A stretch of DNA of 64,000 nt from Achromobacter pestifer. Lineage in GTDB: Bacteria > Pseudomonadota > Gammaproteobacteria > Burkholderiales > Burkholderiaceae_B. The stretch spans positions 4,154,001-4,218,000 of the forward strand of contig NZ_CP053985.1 of assembly GCF_013267355.1 (NCBI RefSeq), written 5' to 3'. The notes under the pieces are model-generated. The model was not told the DNA's origin. It saw only the letters and a program-made list of their open reading frames with translations, and searched no databases. The position numbers and the translations under genes were made by a program. Shown here in pieces: positions 33,434 to 41,542 of the stretch; within the stretch, counting starts at the first letter, position 1, and each line of letters opens with the position of its first letter.

Positions 33434-34095
33434 TGCGCATACTCGTGGTGGAAGACGAACCCACACTGGCCGCTCAGCTCGCCGAGGCGCTTGGCGGCGC
33501 CGGTTACGCGGTGGATGCCGCCGCCGACGGCGAGTCGGCGCACTATCTTGGCGACGTCGAATCATTCGATGCCGTGGTGCTGGACCTGGGCCTGCCCGTC
33601 CTGGACGGCCTGACCGTCCTGAAGAAGTGGCGCGCCGCCGGACGCAACATGCCGGTGCTGATCCTGACCGCGCGAGACAATTGGCACGAGAAAGTCGCGG
33701 GAATAGATGCTGGCGCGGACGACTATCTGACCAAGCCTTTCCACATGGAAGAACTGCTGGCGCGTGTGCGTGCGCTGTTGCGGCGTAGCACGGCGCACGC
33801 CAGCGCCGAGTGGCGCTGCGGCCCGCTGGTGCTGGATACGCGTCAGGCCCGGGTCACCGTGGACGGGCGTGCGCTGGCCTTGACCAGCCACGAGTTCAAA
33901 GTGCTGTCGGTGCTGATGCAGCGCGCAGGCGAAGTCGTGTCGCGCAGCGAGCTGACCGAGCACATCTACGCGCAGGATTTCGACCGCGATTCGAACACCA
34001 TCGAAGTCTTCATCGGCCGCCTGCGCAAGAAGCTGCCGCCGGACACCATCGAGACGGTGCGCGGGCTGGGCTACCGCCTGGCGGCGCGCGCATGA
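33433..34095 (+). CDS. OmpR/PhoP-family response regulator
   Basis: 220 aa. The receiver domain has phosphoacceptor Asp51, switch Thr79 and Lys101 (LTKPFHMEELLARV). The winged-helix domain at 125-218 contains LTSHEFKVLSVLM, EVVSRSELTEHIY, SNTIEVFIGRLRKKL and ETVRGLGYRL. It is translationally coupled to genes on both sides. It should act with the histidine kinase downstream and bind the 11-bp direct repeat at 32991-33007. Confidence 0.95.
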   Translation: MRILVVEDEPTLAAQLAEALGGAGYAVDAAADGESAHYLGDVESFDAVVLDLGLPVLDGLTVLKKWRAAGRNMPVLILTARDNWHEKVAGIDAGADDYLTKPFHMEELLARVRALLRRSTAHASAEWRCGPLVLDTRQARVTVDGRALALTSHEFKVLSVLMQRAGEVVSRSELTEHIYAQDFDRDSNTIEVFIGRLRKKLPPDTIETVRGLGYRLAARA

Positions 34096-35474
34096 CGCGG
34101 GCGGCGGCGAGCCTGGCGGGATCGCTGCGGCTGCGCTTGCTGGCCGGCACGCTTGCGTGGATCCTGCTGTCGGTGGCGTTGGCGGGCTGGGGGCTGGCCA
34201 GTCTCTTCCGCCAGCACATCACCCAGCAGTTGCAGGCCGAATTGGCGCTGCATCTCAATCAATTGACCGCTGCCGTCAACATCGGCCCGGACGGCAGGCC
34301 CGTGGTCGCGCCACCGCTGAGCGATCCGCGGCTGGAGCAGCCCTTGTCCGGCCTGTACTGGCAGATCGACCGGCTGGCCGATGGCTCGCGGCCGGCCGCC
34401 ATCGGCGTGGCGCGTTCGCGGTCTCTGTGGGACCAGACGCTGGAGCTGCCTCTGCAGGACACGGGCGAGGGCGACCGGTTCCATGATGTCGCCGGGCCTG
34501 CCGGGCGTGAGGTGGCGGTGTTGGCGCGCATCCTCAAGCCCGCTGAAGAGGACGCTGCCCCGTTGCGGCTGCTGGTGGCCGCGGACCGGGCGGTTTTGGC
34601 GGAGCCCATAGGGCGTTTCAACCATATGCTGGCGATAGCGCTGGGCGCACTGGCGGCGGGCCTGACCATCGCGGCGATCGTGCAGGTGGTGATAGGCTTG
34701 CAGCCTCTGGCCCGGCTGCGGCGCCAATTGGCCGCGCAGAACGCCGGGGACATCAGCCGGATAGAAGGCCGCTTTCCCAGCGAAATCCAGCCGCTGGTCG
34801 ATGATTTCAACAAGGTGCTGGAAATGAATGCCGGCATCGTGCAGCGCGCGCGGACGCAGGCGGGCAATCTGGCGCACGCCGTCAAAACGCCGCTGACGAT
34901 CCTGGCCAACGCCGCTGCGCGCGACAATAACGCGCTGGCGGCCCTGGTGCGGGAACAAGTCGGTCTCGCAAACCGCCAGATCGACCATCATCTGGCGCGC
35001 GCCCGGGCTGCTGCCGCGTCCGGGGCGGCGGACGGCCGTACCCCGCTGCGGGATACGGCGGAGGGTCTGCTGCGCGTGATGCGGCGCTTGTACGCGCGGC
35101 GGGACTTGCGTATTGAAACAGCGGATTTTCCGCCGGACCTGATGTTCCGGGGCGAACAGCAGGACCTCCAGGAGATGTTGGGAAATCTGCTGGACAATGC
35201 CTGCAAATGGGCCAGTGGCCGAGTGCTGATCACGGCCGAACGGATCGGGCCCGCGCGTCTGTTGCTCCAGGTCGATGACGACGGTCCAGGCATCGAAGAC
35301 CACGAGCGCGAGCGCATTTTCCTGCGCGGCGTGCGCATGGACGAACAGCGCCCGGGATCGGGCCTGGGGCTGGATATCGTGCGCGACCTGGCCGGCACCT
35401 ATGGCGGCGACGTGCGCGCGCAGCGTTCGCCGTTGGGTGGCTTGAGAGTGTCCTTATGGCTGCCGGCTGCCTGA
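34092..35474 (+). CDS. Sensor histidine kinase, PhoQ-like
   Basis: 460 aa from ATG 34092, overlapping the regulator stop by 4 bp. TM1 at about 13-38 and TM2 at about 179-203 enclose a periplasmic sensor of about 140 residues. A HAMP-like linker is followed by the H-box with His262 (NLAHAVKTPLTIL), which resembles PhoQ (SHSLKTPL), then N-box NLLDNACKWA, DDDGPGIEDHER and GSGLGLDIV. The signal is unknown; the PepSY proteins beside it suggest envelope or ionic stress. Confidence 0.93.
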   Translation: MTRAAASLAGSLRLRLLAGTLAWILLSVALAGWGLASLFRQHITQQLQAELALHLNQLTAAVNIGPDGRPVVAPPLSDPRLEQPLSGLYWQIDRLADGSRPAAIGVARSRSLWDQTLELPLQDTGEGDRFHDVAGPAGREVAVLARILKPAEEDAAPLRLLVAADRAVLAEPIGRFNHMLAIALGALAAGLTIAAIVQVVIGLQPLARLRRQLAAQNAGDISRIEGRFPSEIQPLVDDFNKVLEMNAGIVQRARTQAGNLAHAVKTPLTILANAAARDNNALAALVREQVGLANRQIDHHLARARAAAASGAADGRTPLRDTAEGLLRVMRRLYARRDLRIETADFPPDLMFRGEQQDLQEMLGNLLDNACKWASGRVLITAERIGPARLLLQVDDDGPGIEDHERERIFLRGVRMDEQRPGSGLGLDIVRDLAGTYGGDVRAQRSPLGGLRVSLWLPAA

Positions 35475-35486
35475 CGCGGCCGGCGT

Positions 35487-35915
35487 CTACTTCACCAGCG
35501 TGACCGGCGCTTCGGCCAGTTGCAGCACTTGATTGGCGACCGAGCCGATCAGGATGTTCGTCAGCGAGCCGTTGCCACGCGTGCCCATGACGATGCGGGC
35601 GCAGCCATGGTCTTGGGCGTAGCCGGCGATTTCCGTCGCCACGTGGCCGAATTCGACATGGCTGATGTAGTCGGCGCCGGTCACATCCAGCAGCTTGCGC
35701 GCCTCGTCCGTGGCCTCCTGGCCTTCGCGCAGGTAGAACTCGTCGATCATGTCCTGCGTGATCAGGCGCGACAGGCCCGCGCGGCCTTGCACGGGCGTCT
35801 GGATGTTGAGCAGATGGATACGCGCGGCGCCGGCGCCTTGGGCGAGCTGGCGGGCGTACAGGACGGCGCGGTTGGCGTTCTCGGAGCCGTCGACAGGGAC
35901 CAGGATGTTCAGCAT
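35487..35915 (-). CDS. Universal stress protein, UspA family
   Basis: 142 aa, one Usp domain: ILVPVDGSENANRA at the N-terminus and the ATP-binding GTRGNGSLTNILIGSVANQVL at the C-terminus (G-x2-G-x9-G(S/T) pattern present), so an ATP-binding member is likely. It lies 16 bp after a second usp gene in the same direction and converges with the histidine kinase gene. Confidence 0.92.
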   Translation of the reverse strand: MLNILVPVDGSENANRAVLYARQLAQGAGAARIHLLNIQTPVQGRAGLSRLITQDMIDEFYLREGQEATDEARKLLDVTGADYISHVEFGHVATEIAGYAQDHGCARIVMGTRGNGSLTNILIGSVANQVLQLAEAPVTLVK

Positions 35916-35931
35916 GGATGCTCCTTGACGG

Positions 35932-36357
35932 TTACTTGACCAGGGTGACGGGCAACTCCGTCAGATGCAGGACGCGGGTCGCGACCGAACCCAGGAACCA
36001 GGACGACACCGAGCCCAGCCCGCGCGACCCCATGTAGATTTCGTCGGCGCCGGACTCGTCGGCCACGCGCACGATGGTCTCGGCGGCGGCGCCCACCTCG
36101 ATGCGGGTCTGGAAGGGCACGCCAGCCTGGGTCAGCAGCTCGCTGGCGGCTTGCAGCGCGTTGCGGCCTTCTTCCTCGTGATAGGCGTCGATTTCGGCTT
36201 GCGACAGGCCGCGGCCGATCTTGCCCGCCTTCAGGGGGATCTGGACCGTCACGAGTTCCACGCGTTCGACGGGATCGTAGCTGCGGGCGTCGAGCAGGGC
36301 TTGGACCGCGTGGACGGCGGGCTGCGAGCCGTCCACGGGGATCAGGATGCGTTTCAT
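35932..36357 (-). CDS. Universal stress protein, UspA family (second copy)
   Basis: 141 aa from ATG 36357 (MKRILIPVDGSQ). It has the same fold and ATP-binding pattern (GSRGLGSVSSWFLGSVATRVL) as the gene downstream, with low overall identity, so an old duplication. The 104-bp upstream gap is the only promoter space for the pair; I see no clear FNR/Anr box in it. Confidence 0.92.
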   Translation of the reverse strand: MKRILIPVDGSQPAVHAVQALLDARSYDPVERVELVTVQIPLKAGKIGRGLSQAEIDAYHEEEGRNALQAASELLTQAGVPFQTRIEVGAAAETIVRVADESGADEIYMGSRGLGSVSSWFLGSVATRVLHLTELPVTLVK

Positions 36358-36461
36358 GAGCGTCTCCTTGTGCGCGCCGCGGGCGGCGTTGTAGTCCACT
36401 GTATCCGAATTATTCGCCGAATCGGACAGGCGCGTCATGCGCGGGATCAAACCGGACGCAA

Positions 36462-37265
36462 TCAGCGCCAGTGCGGCTCCAGCGTGTGCGCGGCGGGCGC
36501 CTGCCCGAGCAGGCGTGCGGCCAAAGTGCTCAACGCCTCGGCCGAGCCGCTGGTCTCCAGGCGCAGCCCGCCCGGACCGTCGGCGCACAACAGGCCGCGT
36601 TCCTGCAACTGGTGGCGCAGCCGGCGCGCCACCGGCGCGCCCGTTTCCAGCAGCGGCACATCGGCGCCGGCAGCCGCCTGGATCGCGTCGCGCAGGAAGG
36701 GGAAGTGGGTGCAGCCCAGCACCAGCACGTCGGCGCCGGCCGCGCGCAGCTCAGCCACGGGAGCGCGCACGGCGGCCTCGGCCTCGGGGCCGCTGAGCAC
36801 GCCTTGTTCCACCAGCCGGACCCACTCGGGGCAGGGCTTGAACAGGATGCGGACCTCGGGGGCTTCGCGCTGGACCAGGGCGGCAAATTTGGGGCTGGCC
36901 AGGGTGCCGGTGGTGGCGAACACGCCGATCACGCCGCTGCTGGTCAGGTGCGCGGCAGGCTTGATGGCCGGTTCCACGCCGATGATGATCAGTTGAGGAT
37001 GGCGCAGGCGCAGCTGGGCGATGGCGGCCGCGGTGGCGGTATTGCAGGCCACCACCATGGCCTTGGCCTGGCGCGACACGAAGTAATCGGCGATCGTGGC
37101 AGCGCGCTGCTCGACGTAGTCCTGCGTTTTTTCGCCATAGGGCACGTGGGCCGAGTCGGCCACGTACAACAGGGATTCGCGGGGCAGGGCGTCGCGGATG
37201 GCGCGCAGCACGCTCAGTCCGCCGACGCCGGAGTCGTAAATGCCTATGGGTGAATCTGGAAACAT
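36462..37265 (-). CDS. murI: Glutamate racemase
   Basis: Interconverts L- and D-glutamate for peptidoglycan synthesis. 267 aa. Catalytic cysteines are Cys74 (VVACNTATAA) and Cys185 (VLGCTHFPF), with Asp11-Ser12 (GIYDSGVGGLSV) and PYGEK in the active site. Normal length for the family. It is a lone gene between the usp pair and the LysR gene, both of which point the same way. Confidence 0.95.
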   Translation of the reverse strand: MFPDSPIGIYDSGVGGLSVLRAIRDALPRESLLYVADSAHVPYGEKTQDYVEQRAATIADYFVSRQAKAMVVACNTATAAAIAQLRLRHPQLIIIGVEPAIKPAAHLTSSGVIGVFATTGTLASPKFAALVQREAPEVRILFKPCPEWVRLVEQGVLSGPEAEAAVRAPVAELRAAGADVLVLGCTHFPFLRDAIQAAAGADVPLLETGAPVARRLRHQLQERGLLCADGPGGLRLETSGSAEALSTLAARLLGQAPAAHTLEPHWR

Positions 37266-37311
37266 GGCTGCAATGCGGAGTGCGGGTGCCGGGCAGTGTA
37301 GCGCCGCGCGC

Positions 37312-38232
37312 TCAGGGCAGGGATTCCTCCCGTTGCCGCCGTGCTTCGTCGATCAGCTTGCGGGTGGCGCCGGACAGGGGTTCGTCGCGCCAGATCAGGT
37401 TCAGCGGCGCGCGCAGTTCCGCGGGCCGGGCCAGGTTGACGTAGACCACGCCCTCGATGTTCACGCGGCGCAGCGAGGCGGGCACCAGCGACACGCCCAA
37501 GCCGGCGGCCACCAGGCTCAGGGTGGACAGCATGCGCGGCGCCTCCTGGGCCACACGGGGGCTGAAGCCGGCCGCGCCGCAGGCGGCAATGATGGCGTCG
37601 TACAGGCCAGGGCCGCTGTGGCGGCGGTAGAGGATCAGGGATTCGTCGGCCAGTTCGGACAGTGCGATGCGCTTGCGCGCCCGGCCCTTGACGGCCGGGT
37701 GGTCGGCGGGAAACGCGGCCAGCATGGGCTCTTCCAGCACGGTCTCCACCACCACGCCAGGCCCCAGCCCATAGGGACCGCGGATGAAGGCCACGTCCAC
37801 GCGGCCCGCGCCGACGGCCTCCATCAGTTCGCCTGTGCTGCTTTCCTCCAGCACCAGCCGCACGTTGGGCGCGGCTTCGCGGAAACGTCGGATGACGGAC
37901 GGCACGAAGGGATGGAAGGCGGCGGATCCGGTGAAGCCGACGGTCAGGCGTCCGGCCTCGCCCAGCGAGACGCGCCGCACGCCTTCCACGGCCTGGTCCA
38001 CCAGGGCCACGATGTTGCGCGCGTCGTCCAGCAACGCGCGGCCGCTTTCGGTCAGCTCCATGCCGCGCGGCAGGCGGTGGAACAGCGTCACGCCCAGTTC
38101 CTGCTCCAGCACGCGGATCTGCTGGCTGAGCGGCGGCTGGCGTATGCCCAGCCGCGCCGCGGCCTTGGTCAGATGGGATTCCTCGGCCACGGCCAGGAAG
38201 TAGCGCAACAGCCTCAAGTCTACGGATGCCAT
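37312..38232 (-). CDS. LysR-family transcriptional regulator
   Basis: 306 aa from ATG 38232; a TTG two codons earlier is possible. The helix-turn-helix is at about 4-62 (LRLLRYFLAVAEESHLTKAAARLGIRQPPLSQQIRVLEQELG as a whole; key AARLGIRQPPLSQQ), followed by a substrate-binding domain (GFTGSAAFHPFVP, GPGVVVETVLEEPM). It diverges from the split chromate transporter. An inverted repeat in the gap (38242-38265) is a candidate binding site. Confidence 0.92.
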   Translation of the reverse strand: MASVDLRLLRYFLAVAEESHLTKAAARLGIRQPPLSQQIRVLEQELGVTLFHRLPRGMELTESGRALLDDARNIVALVDQAVEGVRRVSLGEAGRLTVGFTGSAAFHPFVPSVIRRFREAAPNVRLVLEESSTGELMEAVGAGRVDVAFIRGPYGLGPGVVVETVLEEPMLAAFPADHPAVKGRARKRIALSELADESLILYRRHSGPGLYDAIIAACGAAGFSPRVAQEAPRMLSTLSLVAAGLGVSLVPASLRRVNIEGVVYVNLARPAELRAPLNLIWRDEPLSGATRKLIDEARRQREESLP

Positions 38233-38241
38233 ATTCAACCG

Positions 38242-38265
38242 ATATGAATAAATAGATAGTCATAT
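38242..38265. promoter_or_regulatory. Inverted repeat ATATGA-N12-TCATAT, candidate LysR box
   Basis: Perfect 6-bp arms 12 bp apart lie in the AT-rich part of the divergent gap between the LysR gene and chrA. The size fits a LysR-type binding site overlapping the regulator's own promoter. No further support. Confidence 0.45.
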
Positions 38266-38351
38266 ATTAGACATTATCCAGGGCGAAGAGTAGGCTGCAA
38301 TCTCGTTGTCTTTCCCCTGGTTCCACCCCGCGCCTCTTCGGCGGCGCCGGC

Positions 38352-38936
38352 ATGAAAATGATGAACGCAGCACCTTCCCTCTCAGAGGCCGATCTGCGGC
38401 CTCCGCCCACTTGCGGGCAATTGTTCTACGGCTTCCTGATGCTCGGCCTGACGGCCTTCGGCGGCGCCTTGCCGCTGGCGCGCCGCATGGTCGTCGAAAA
38501 GCACCGCTGGCTCAGCGGCGCCGAGTTCACCGACCTGCTGGGCCTATGCCAGTTCCTGCCCGGCGGCAACATCATCAACCTGTCGGTGGCGCTGGGCATG
38601 AAATTCCGCGGCCCGCGCGGCGCCTTCGCGGCGCTGATGGGCCTGATCCTGGCGCCGTCCGCAATCGTGGTGCTGCTGGGCATGGTGTACGACCGTTTCC
38701 AGAACGATCCGCATATCCAGCATCTGTTCGCCGGGCTGGCCGCGGCCGCCGCGGGCCTGCTGATCTCGATGGCGGTGAAGATCGGGCTGCCGGTGCTCAA
38801 GCGCCGCGACTGGCTGGCCGGCGTGGTGGCCACGGCTTGCTTCATCGCCATCGCCGTGCTGCGCATTCCGCTTCTGCCCACCATGGCGGTGTTGACGCCG
38901 CTGAGCATCCTGATGGTCTGGAGGCAACGTCGATGA
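38352..38936 (+). CDS. chrA1: Chromate transporter, N-terminal-type half (short CHR)
   Basis: 194 aa, about six membrane helices. CHR landmarks: FLMLGLTAFGGALPLARRMVVE, FTDLLGLCQFLPGGNIINLSVALG, FRGPRGAFAALMGLILAPS. Short CHR proteins occur as adjacent pairs that together equal the bidomain ChrA. The stop overlaps the start of the second half (ATGA, 38933-38936). The family exports chromate by proton exchange, but many short pairs have no proven chromate role. Confidence 0.88.
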   Translation: MKMMNAAPSLSEADLRPPPTCGQLFYGFLMLGLTAFGGALPLARRMVVEKHRWLSGAEFTDLLGLCQFLPGGNIINLSVALGMKFRGPRGAFAALMGLILAPSAIVVLLGMVYDRFQNDPHIQHLFAGLAAAAAGLLISMAVKIGLPVLKRRDWLAGVVATACFIAIAVLRIPLLPTMAVLTPLSILMVWRQRR

Positions 38937-39457
38937 TCCACACGCTGATCGCCCTGGCCCTGATCTTTTCCGAACTGTCCGTGCTGGCATTCGGCGGCGG
39001 CAACACCATCCTGCCCGAGATGCAGCGACAAGTGGTGGACGTGCATGGCTGGATGACGGCGGCCGACTTTTCCGCGCTGTTCGCCCTGGGGCAGGCGGCC
39101 CCGGGGCCCAACCTGATGGTGGTCACGCTGGTCGGCTGGCACGTGGCCGGCGGGCTGGGCATGCTGGTCACCACCATCGCCAAGTTCGGCCCTTCTTCCA
39201 TCATCACCGTGATCGCCCTGGGGCTGTGGGAACGGTTCAAGGACCGCCCCTGGCGCGGGGTGATTCAGGCGGGCATCTTCCCCATGACGGTGGGGCTGGT
39301 GGCGGCCAGCGCGGCGCTCATCACCGAGGCCTCCGTGCATACCTGGCTGCTGGGTGTCATCACCGCCGTGGTGGCGCTGTTGGGCAGCTTTACCCGCATC
39401 CATCCGCTATGGCTGCTGTTCGGCGGCGCACTGGTCGGTTTGCTCGGCATCGGTTAG
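38933..39457 (+). CDS. chrA2: Chromate transporter, C-terminal-type half (short CHR)
   Basis: 174 aa from ATG 38933. Landmarks: LIFSELSVLAFGGGNTILPEM, DFSALFALGQAAPGPNLMVVTLVGW. Antiparallel topology to the first half is the known logic of such pairs. Translation is coupled to the first half. The LysR gene opposite may control both. Confidence 0.88.
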   Translation: MIHTLIALALIFSELSVLAFGGGNTILPEMQRQVVDVHGWMTAADFSALFALGQAAPGPNLMVVTLVGWHVAGGLGMLVTTIAKFGPSSIITVIALGLWERFKDRPWRGVIQAGIFPMTVGLVAASAALITEASVHTWLLGVITAVVALLGSFTRIHPLWLLFGGALVGLLGIG

Positions 39458-39491
39458 CGTTAGGGCCTGCTGACACTAAATGGAGCGCCGC

Positions 39492-40178
39492 ATGCCGCCG
39501 CTCAAGGATTTCGAGCCCGAGGACGATGCCTCGTCCAGCGCAGCCTTGCCGTTCTTCCATGCGCATCGCCGCCTGGTCGGCTGCGCCGCGCTGCTGCTGG
39601 TCATGGCGGGCGGGCTGTACGCCCTGGGCGTGCCGTGGGTGCTGGCGCTGTTGCTGGGATTCGATGCGGGGGCGCTGGTATTCCTGCTGATGACGGCGCG
39701 GGTGTTTGGCCGCACCAGCGCGGCGGCCATGCGCCAGCATGCGCAGCAACAGGACGTGGGGCGCACCGGCGTGCTGTGGAGCAGCGTGGCGCTGTCCTGC
39801 ATGGTGATGATGGCCTTGTGGGTGGAGCTGCGGGGCGAGAGCGGCGTGGGCAGCGTGCTGGCCATGCTGGCCGCCGCCGCGACCATCATCCTGTCGTGGC
39901 TCTACATGAACATGATCTTCGCGCTGCACTACGCGCATGGCTATTACGGCCATCGCAACGCCATGCACAAGGGGCTGGACTTTCCGGGCACGGAAGACCC
40001 GGATTACTGGGACTTCGCCTATTTCGCGCTGGTGCTGGGCATGACGTTCCAGGTGTCGGACGTGCAGATCGTCAACCGGCGCCTGCGCCGCACCGCGCTG
40101 ACGCACAGCGTCATCGCCTTTTTTTTCAACGTCTTCATCATCGCCATCAGCGTGAATGTGGCGGCGGGGCGGGCTTAG
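39492..40178 (+). CDS. DUF1345 membrane protein
   Basis: 228 aa from ATG 39492, 6 nt after GGAG; an ATG four codons earlier overlaps that site. Five hydrophobic helices and the DUF1345 motifs [23 protein letters not shown] and [24 protein letters not shown]. The family is common in proteobacteria; its function is unknown. It follows the chromate transporter genes by 34 bp but need not be related. Confidence 0.88.
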   Translation: MPPLKDFEPEDDASSSAALPFFHAHRRLVGCAALLLVMAGGLYALGVPWVLALLLGFDAGALVFLLMTARVFGRTSAAAMRQHAQQQDVGRTGVLWSSVALSCMVMMALWVELRGESGVGSVLAMLAAAATIILSWLYMNMIFALHYAHGYYGHRNAMHKGLDFPGTEDPDYWDFAYFALVLGMTFQVSDVQIVNRRLRRTALTHSVIAFFFNVFIIAISVNVAAGRA

Positions 40179-40209
40179 GGACGCTTCCCCGGCGCCGTGG
40201 CCGGGGGGC

Positions 40210-40311
40210 GGGCCGCGAGTCAGGCCGGGCCGCGAGTCAGGCCGGGCCGCGAGTTAGGCCGGGCCGCGAGTTAGGCCGGGCCGCGAGTTAGGCCGGGCCG
40301 CGAGTCAGGCT
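40210..40311. repeat. Tandem repeat, six copies of a 17-bp unit
   Basis: The unit GGGCCGCGAGTYAGGCC (Y = C in copies 1, 2 and 6; T in copies 3-5) is repeated exactly six times; the last copy ends in T instead of C. It fills the convergent gap after DUF1345. The sixth copy contains the stop codon of the methyltransferase gene on the minus strand (40305-40307), so the array seems to have grown from that gene's end. It is not CRISPR: no spacers. Confidence 0.92.
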
Positions 40312-41423
40312 GCGCCCAGGCGCCACAAGGACGTCACTTCCTTAGAGCGGGCGGCATGCAGCGGATCGCTCGCGTCCTGCGCGCGGCCGTGCGTGGGGCG
40401 CGTGTCGATGCGCTCGATCACGTGCAAGCCAGCCTGGCTGATCATTTCCAGCAGCGTTTCGCGGCTGCGAAGGCCCAGGTGCTCGGCCAGGTCCGACAGG
40501 ATCAGCCAACCTTCGCCGTTGGGCGTCAGATGCGCCGTCAGGCCATTCAGGAAACCGCGCAGCATGCGGCTGTCGGGATCGTAGACCGCATTCTCGACGG
40601 GCGAGCTGGGGCGGGCGGGCAGCCACGGCGGGTTGCAGACGATCAGAGACACCCGGCCTTCGGGGAACAGGTCCGTTTCTTCGACGTCGACCTGCTTGGA
40701 CAGGCCCAGCCGCTCCAGATTCTCGCGGGCGCAGGCCAGCGCGCGGGGATCCATGTCGGTGGCGATGACACGCTTGCCGCCGCGGCGCGCAATCACGGCG
40801 GCCAGCACGCCGGTGCCGGTGCCGATGTCGAAGGCCACGCTGCCGCGCGGCATCGGGGTGCGCGCCACCAGGTCGACGTACTCGCCGCGCAGGGGCGAGA
40901 ACACGCCGTAGTGCGGATGGATGCGGGCGTTCAGGGCGGGAATTTCCACGCCTTTCTTGCGCCATTCGAAGGCGCCGATCAGGCCCAGCAGCTCGCGCAG
41001 CGATGCGACATAGGGCTCTGCGGCTGGGCCGTGGGCCTCCTCGCAGGCCTGCCGGGCGTCGGGCGCGCGGCGCAGCGGAATGTCGTGGCCGGCGTCGAAA
41101 GGAATCAGCAGCATGCCCAGGATGCGGGCGCGCTGGGACTGGATCTGGCGATGCTGGTTGAAGGCGTCCAGCAGGCTGTCCACGGGTTTGCGGGGCCGCT
41201 TGTCGACTCGCCGCGTGATGGCCTGCAGCAGTTGCCGCGCGTTCTGGAAGTCGCCGCGCCACAGCAGGCCGACGCCTTCGCAGGCCTGGCGGTAGGCCAT
41301 GTCGGCGGTCATGGTGTCGTCCGCGACCACCACGCGCTTGGGCGGCGCGGCGCCGGATTCGGAGCGCCAGCGGGCGGCGTGCGGGGTCTGGTTTTCTTCC
41401 CAGTGGATTTCAGGGGTGGTCAA
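40305..41423 (-). CDS. Class I SAM-dependent methyltransferase (HemK/PrmC-like core)
   Basis: 372 aa from a TTG at 41423 with GGAG 7 nt before it (MTTPEIHWEE); the frame stays open to 41501 without a better start. An N-terminal helical part (1-185) precedes the methyltransferase fold: motif I DIGTGTG (199-205), acidic TDMD at 222-225 and NPPW (264-267). NPPW/NPPY is the signature of enzymes that methylate amide or amino nitrogens in glutamine, adenine or guanine. The substrate is unclear. Its stop lies inside a 17-bp tandem repeat. Confidence 0.82.
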   Translation of the reverse strand: MTTPEIHWEENQTPHAARWRSESGAAPPKRVVVADDTMTADMAYRQACEGVGLLWRGDFQNARQLLQAITRRVDKRPRKPVDSLLDAFNQHRQIQSQRARILGMLLIPFDAGHDIPLRRAPDARQACEEAHGPAAEPYVASLRELLGLIGAFEWRKKGVEIPALNARIHPHYGVFSPLRGEYVDLVARTPMPRGSVAFDIGTGTGVLAAVIARRGGKRVIATDMDPRALACARENLERLGLSKQVDVEETDLFPEGRVSLIVCNPPWLPARPSSPVENAVYDPDSRMLRGFLNGLTAHLTPNGEGWLILSDLAEHLGLRSRETLLEMISQAGLHVIERIDTRPTHGRAQDASDPLHAARSKEVTSLWRLGAA

Positions 41424-41542
41424 CGTGTCGCTCCAGCAAGGCGGGGCGCGCGGGGCAGGGTGGTCATGGAAAAAGCAAAAAGAAGGGGCGCGGGCTGCCA
41501 ATGTAGCAGCTTCGCGCCCCGTCGCGGCGGGCGGCGCCCAGC

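Noticed and set aside
40210..40311. CRISPR array
   Set aside because: The six 17-bp units are directly adjacent with no spacers, and no cas gene is present.
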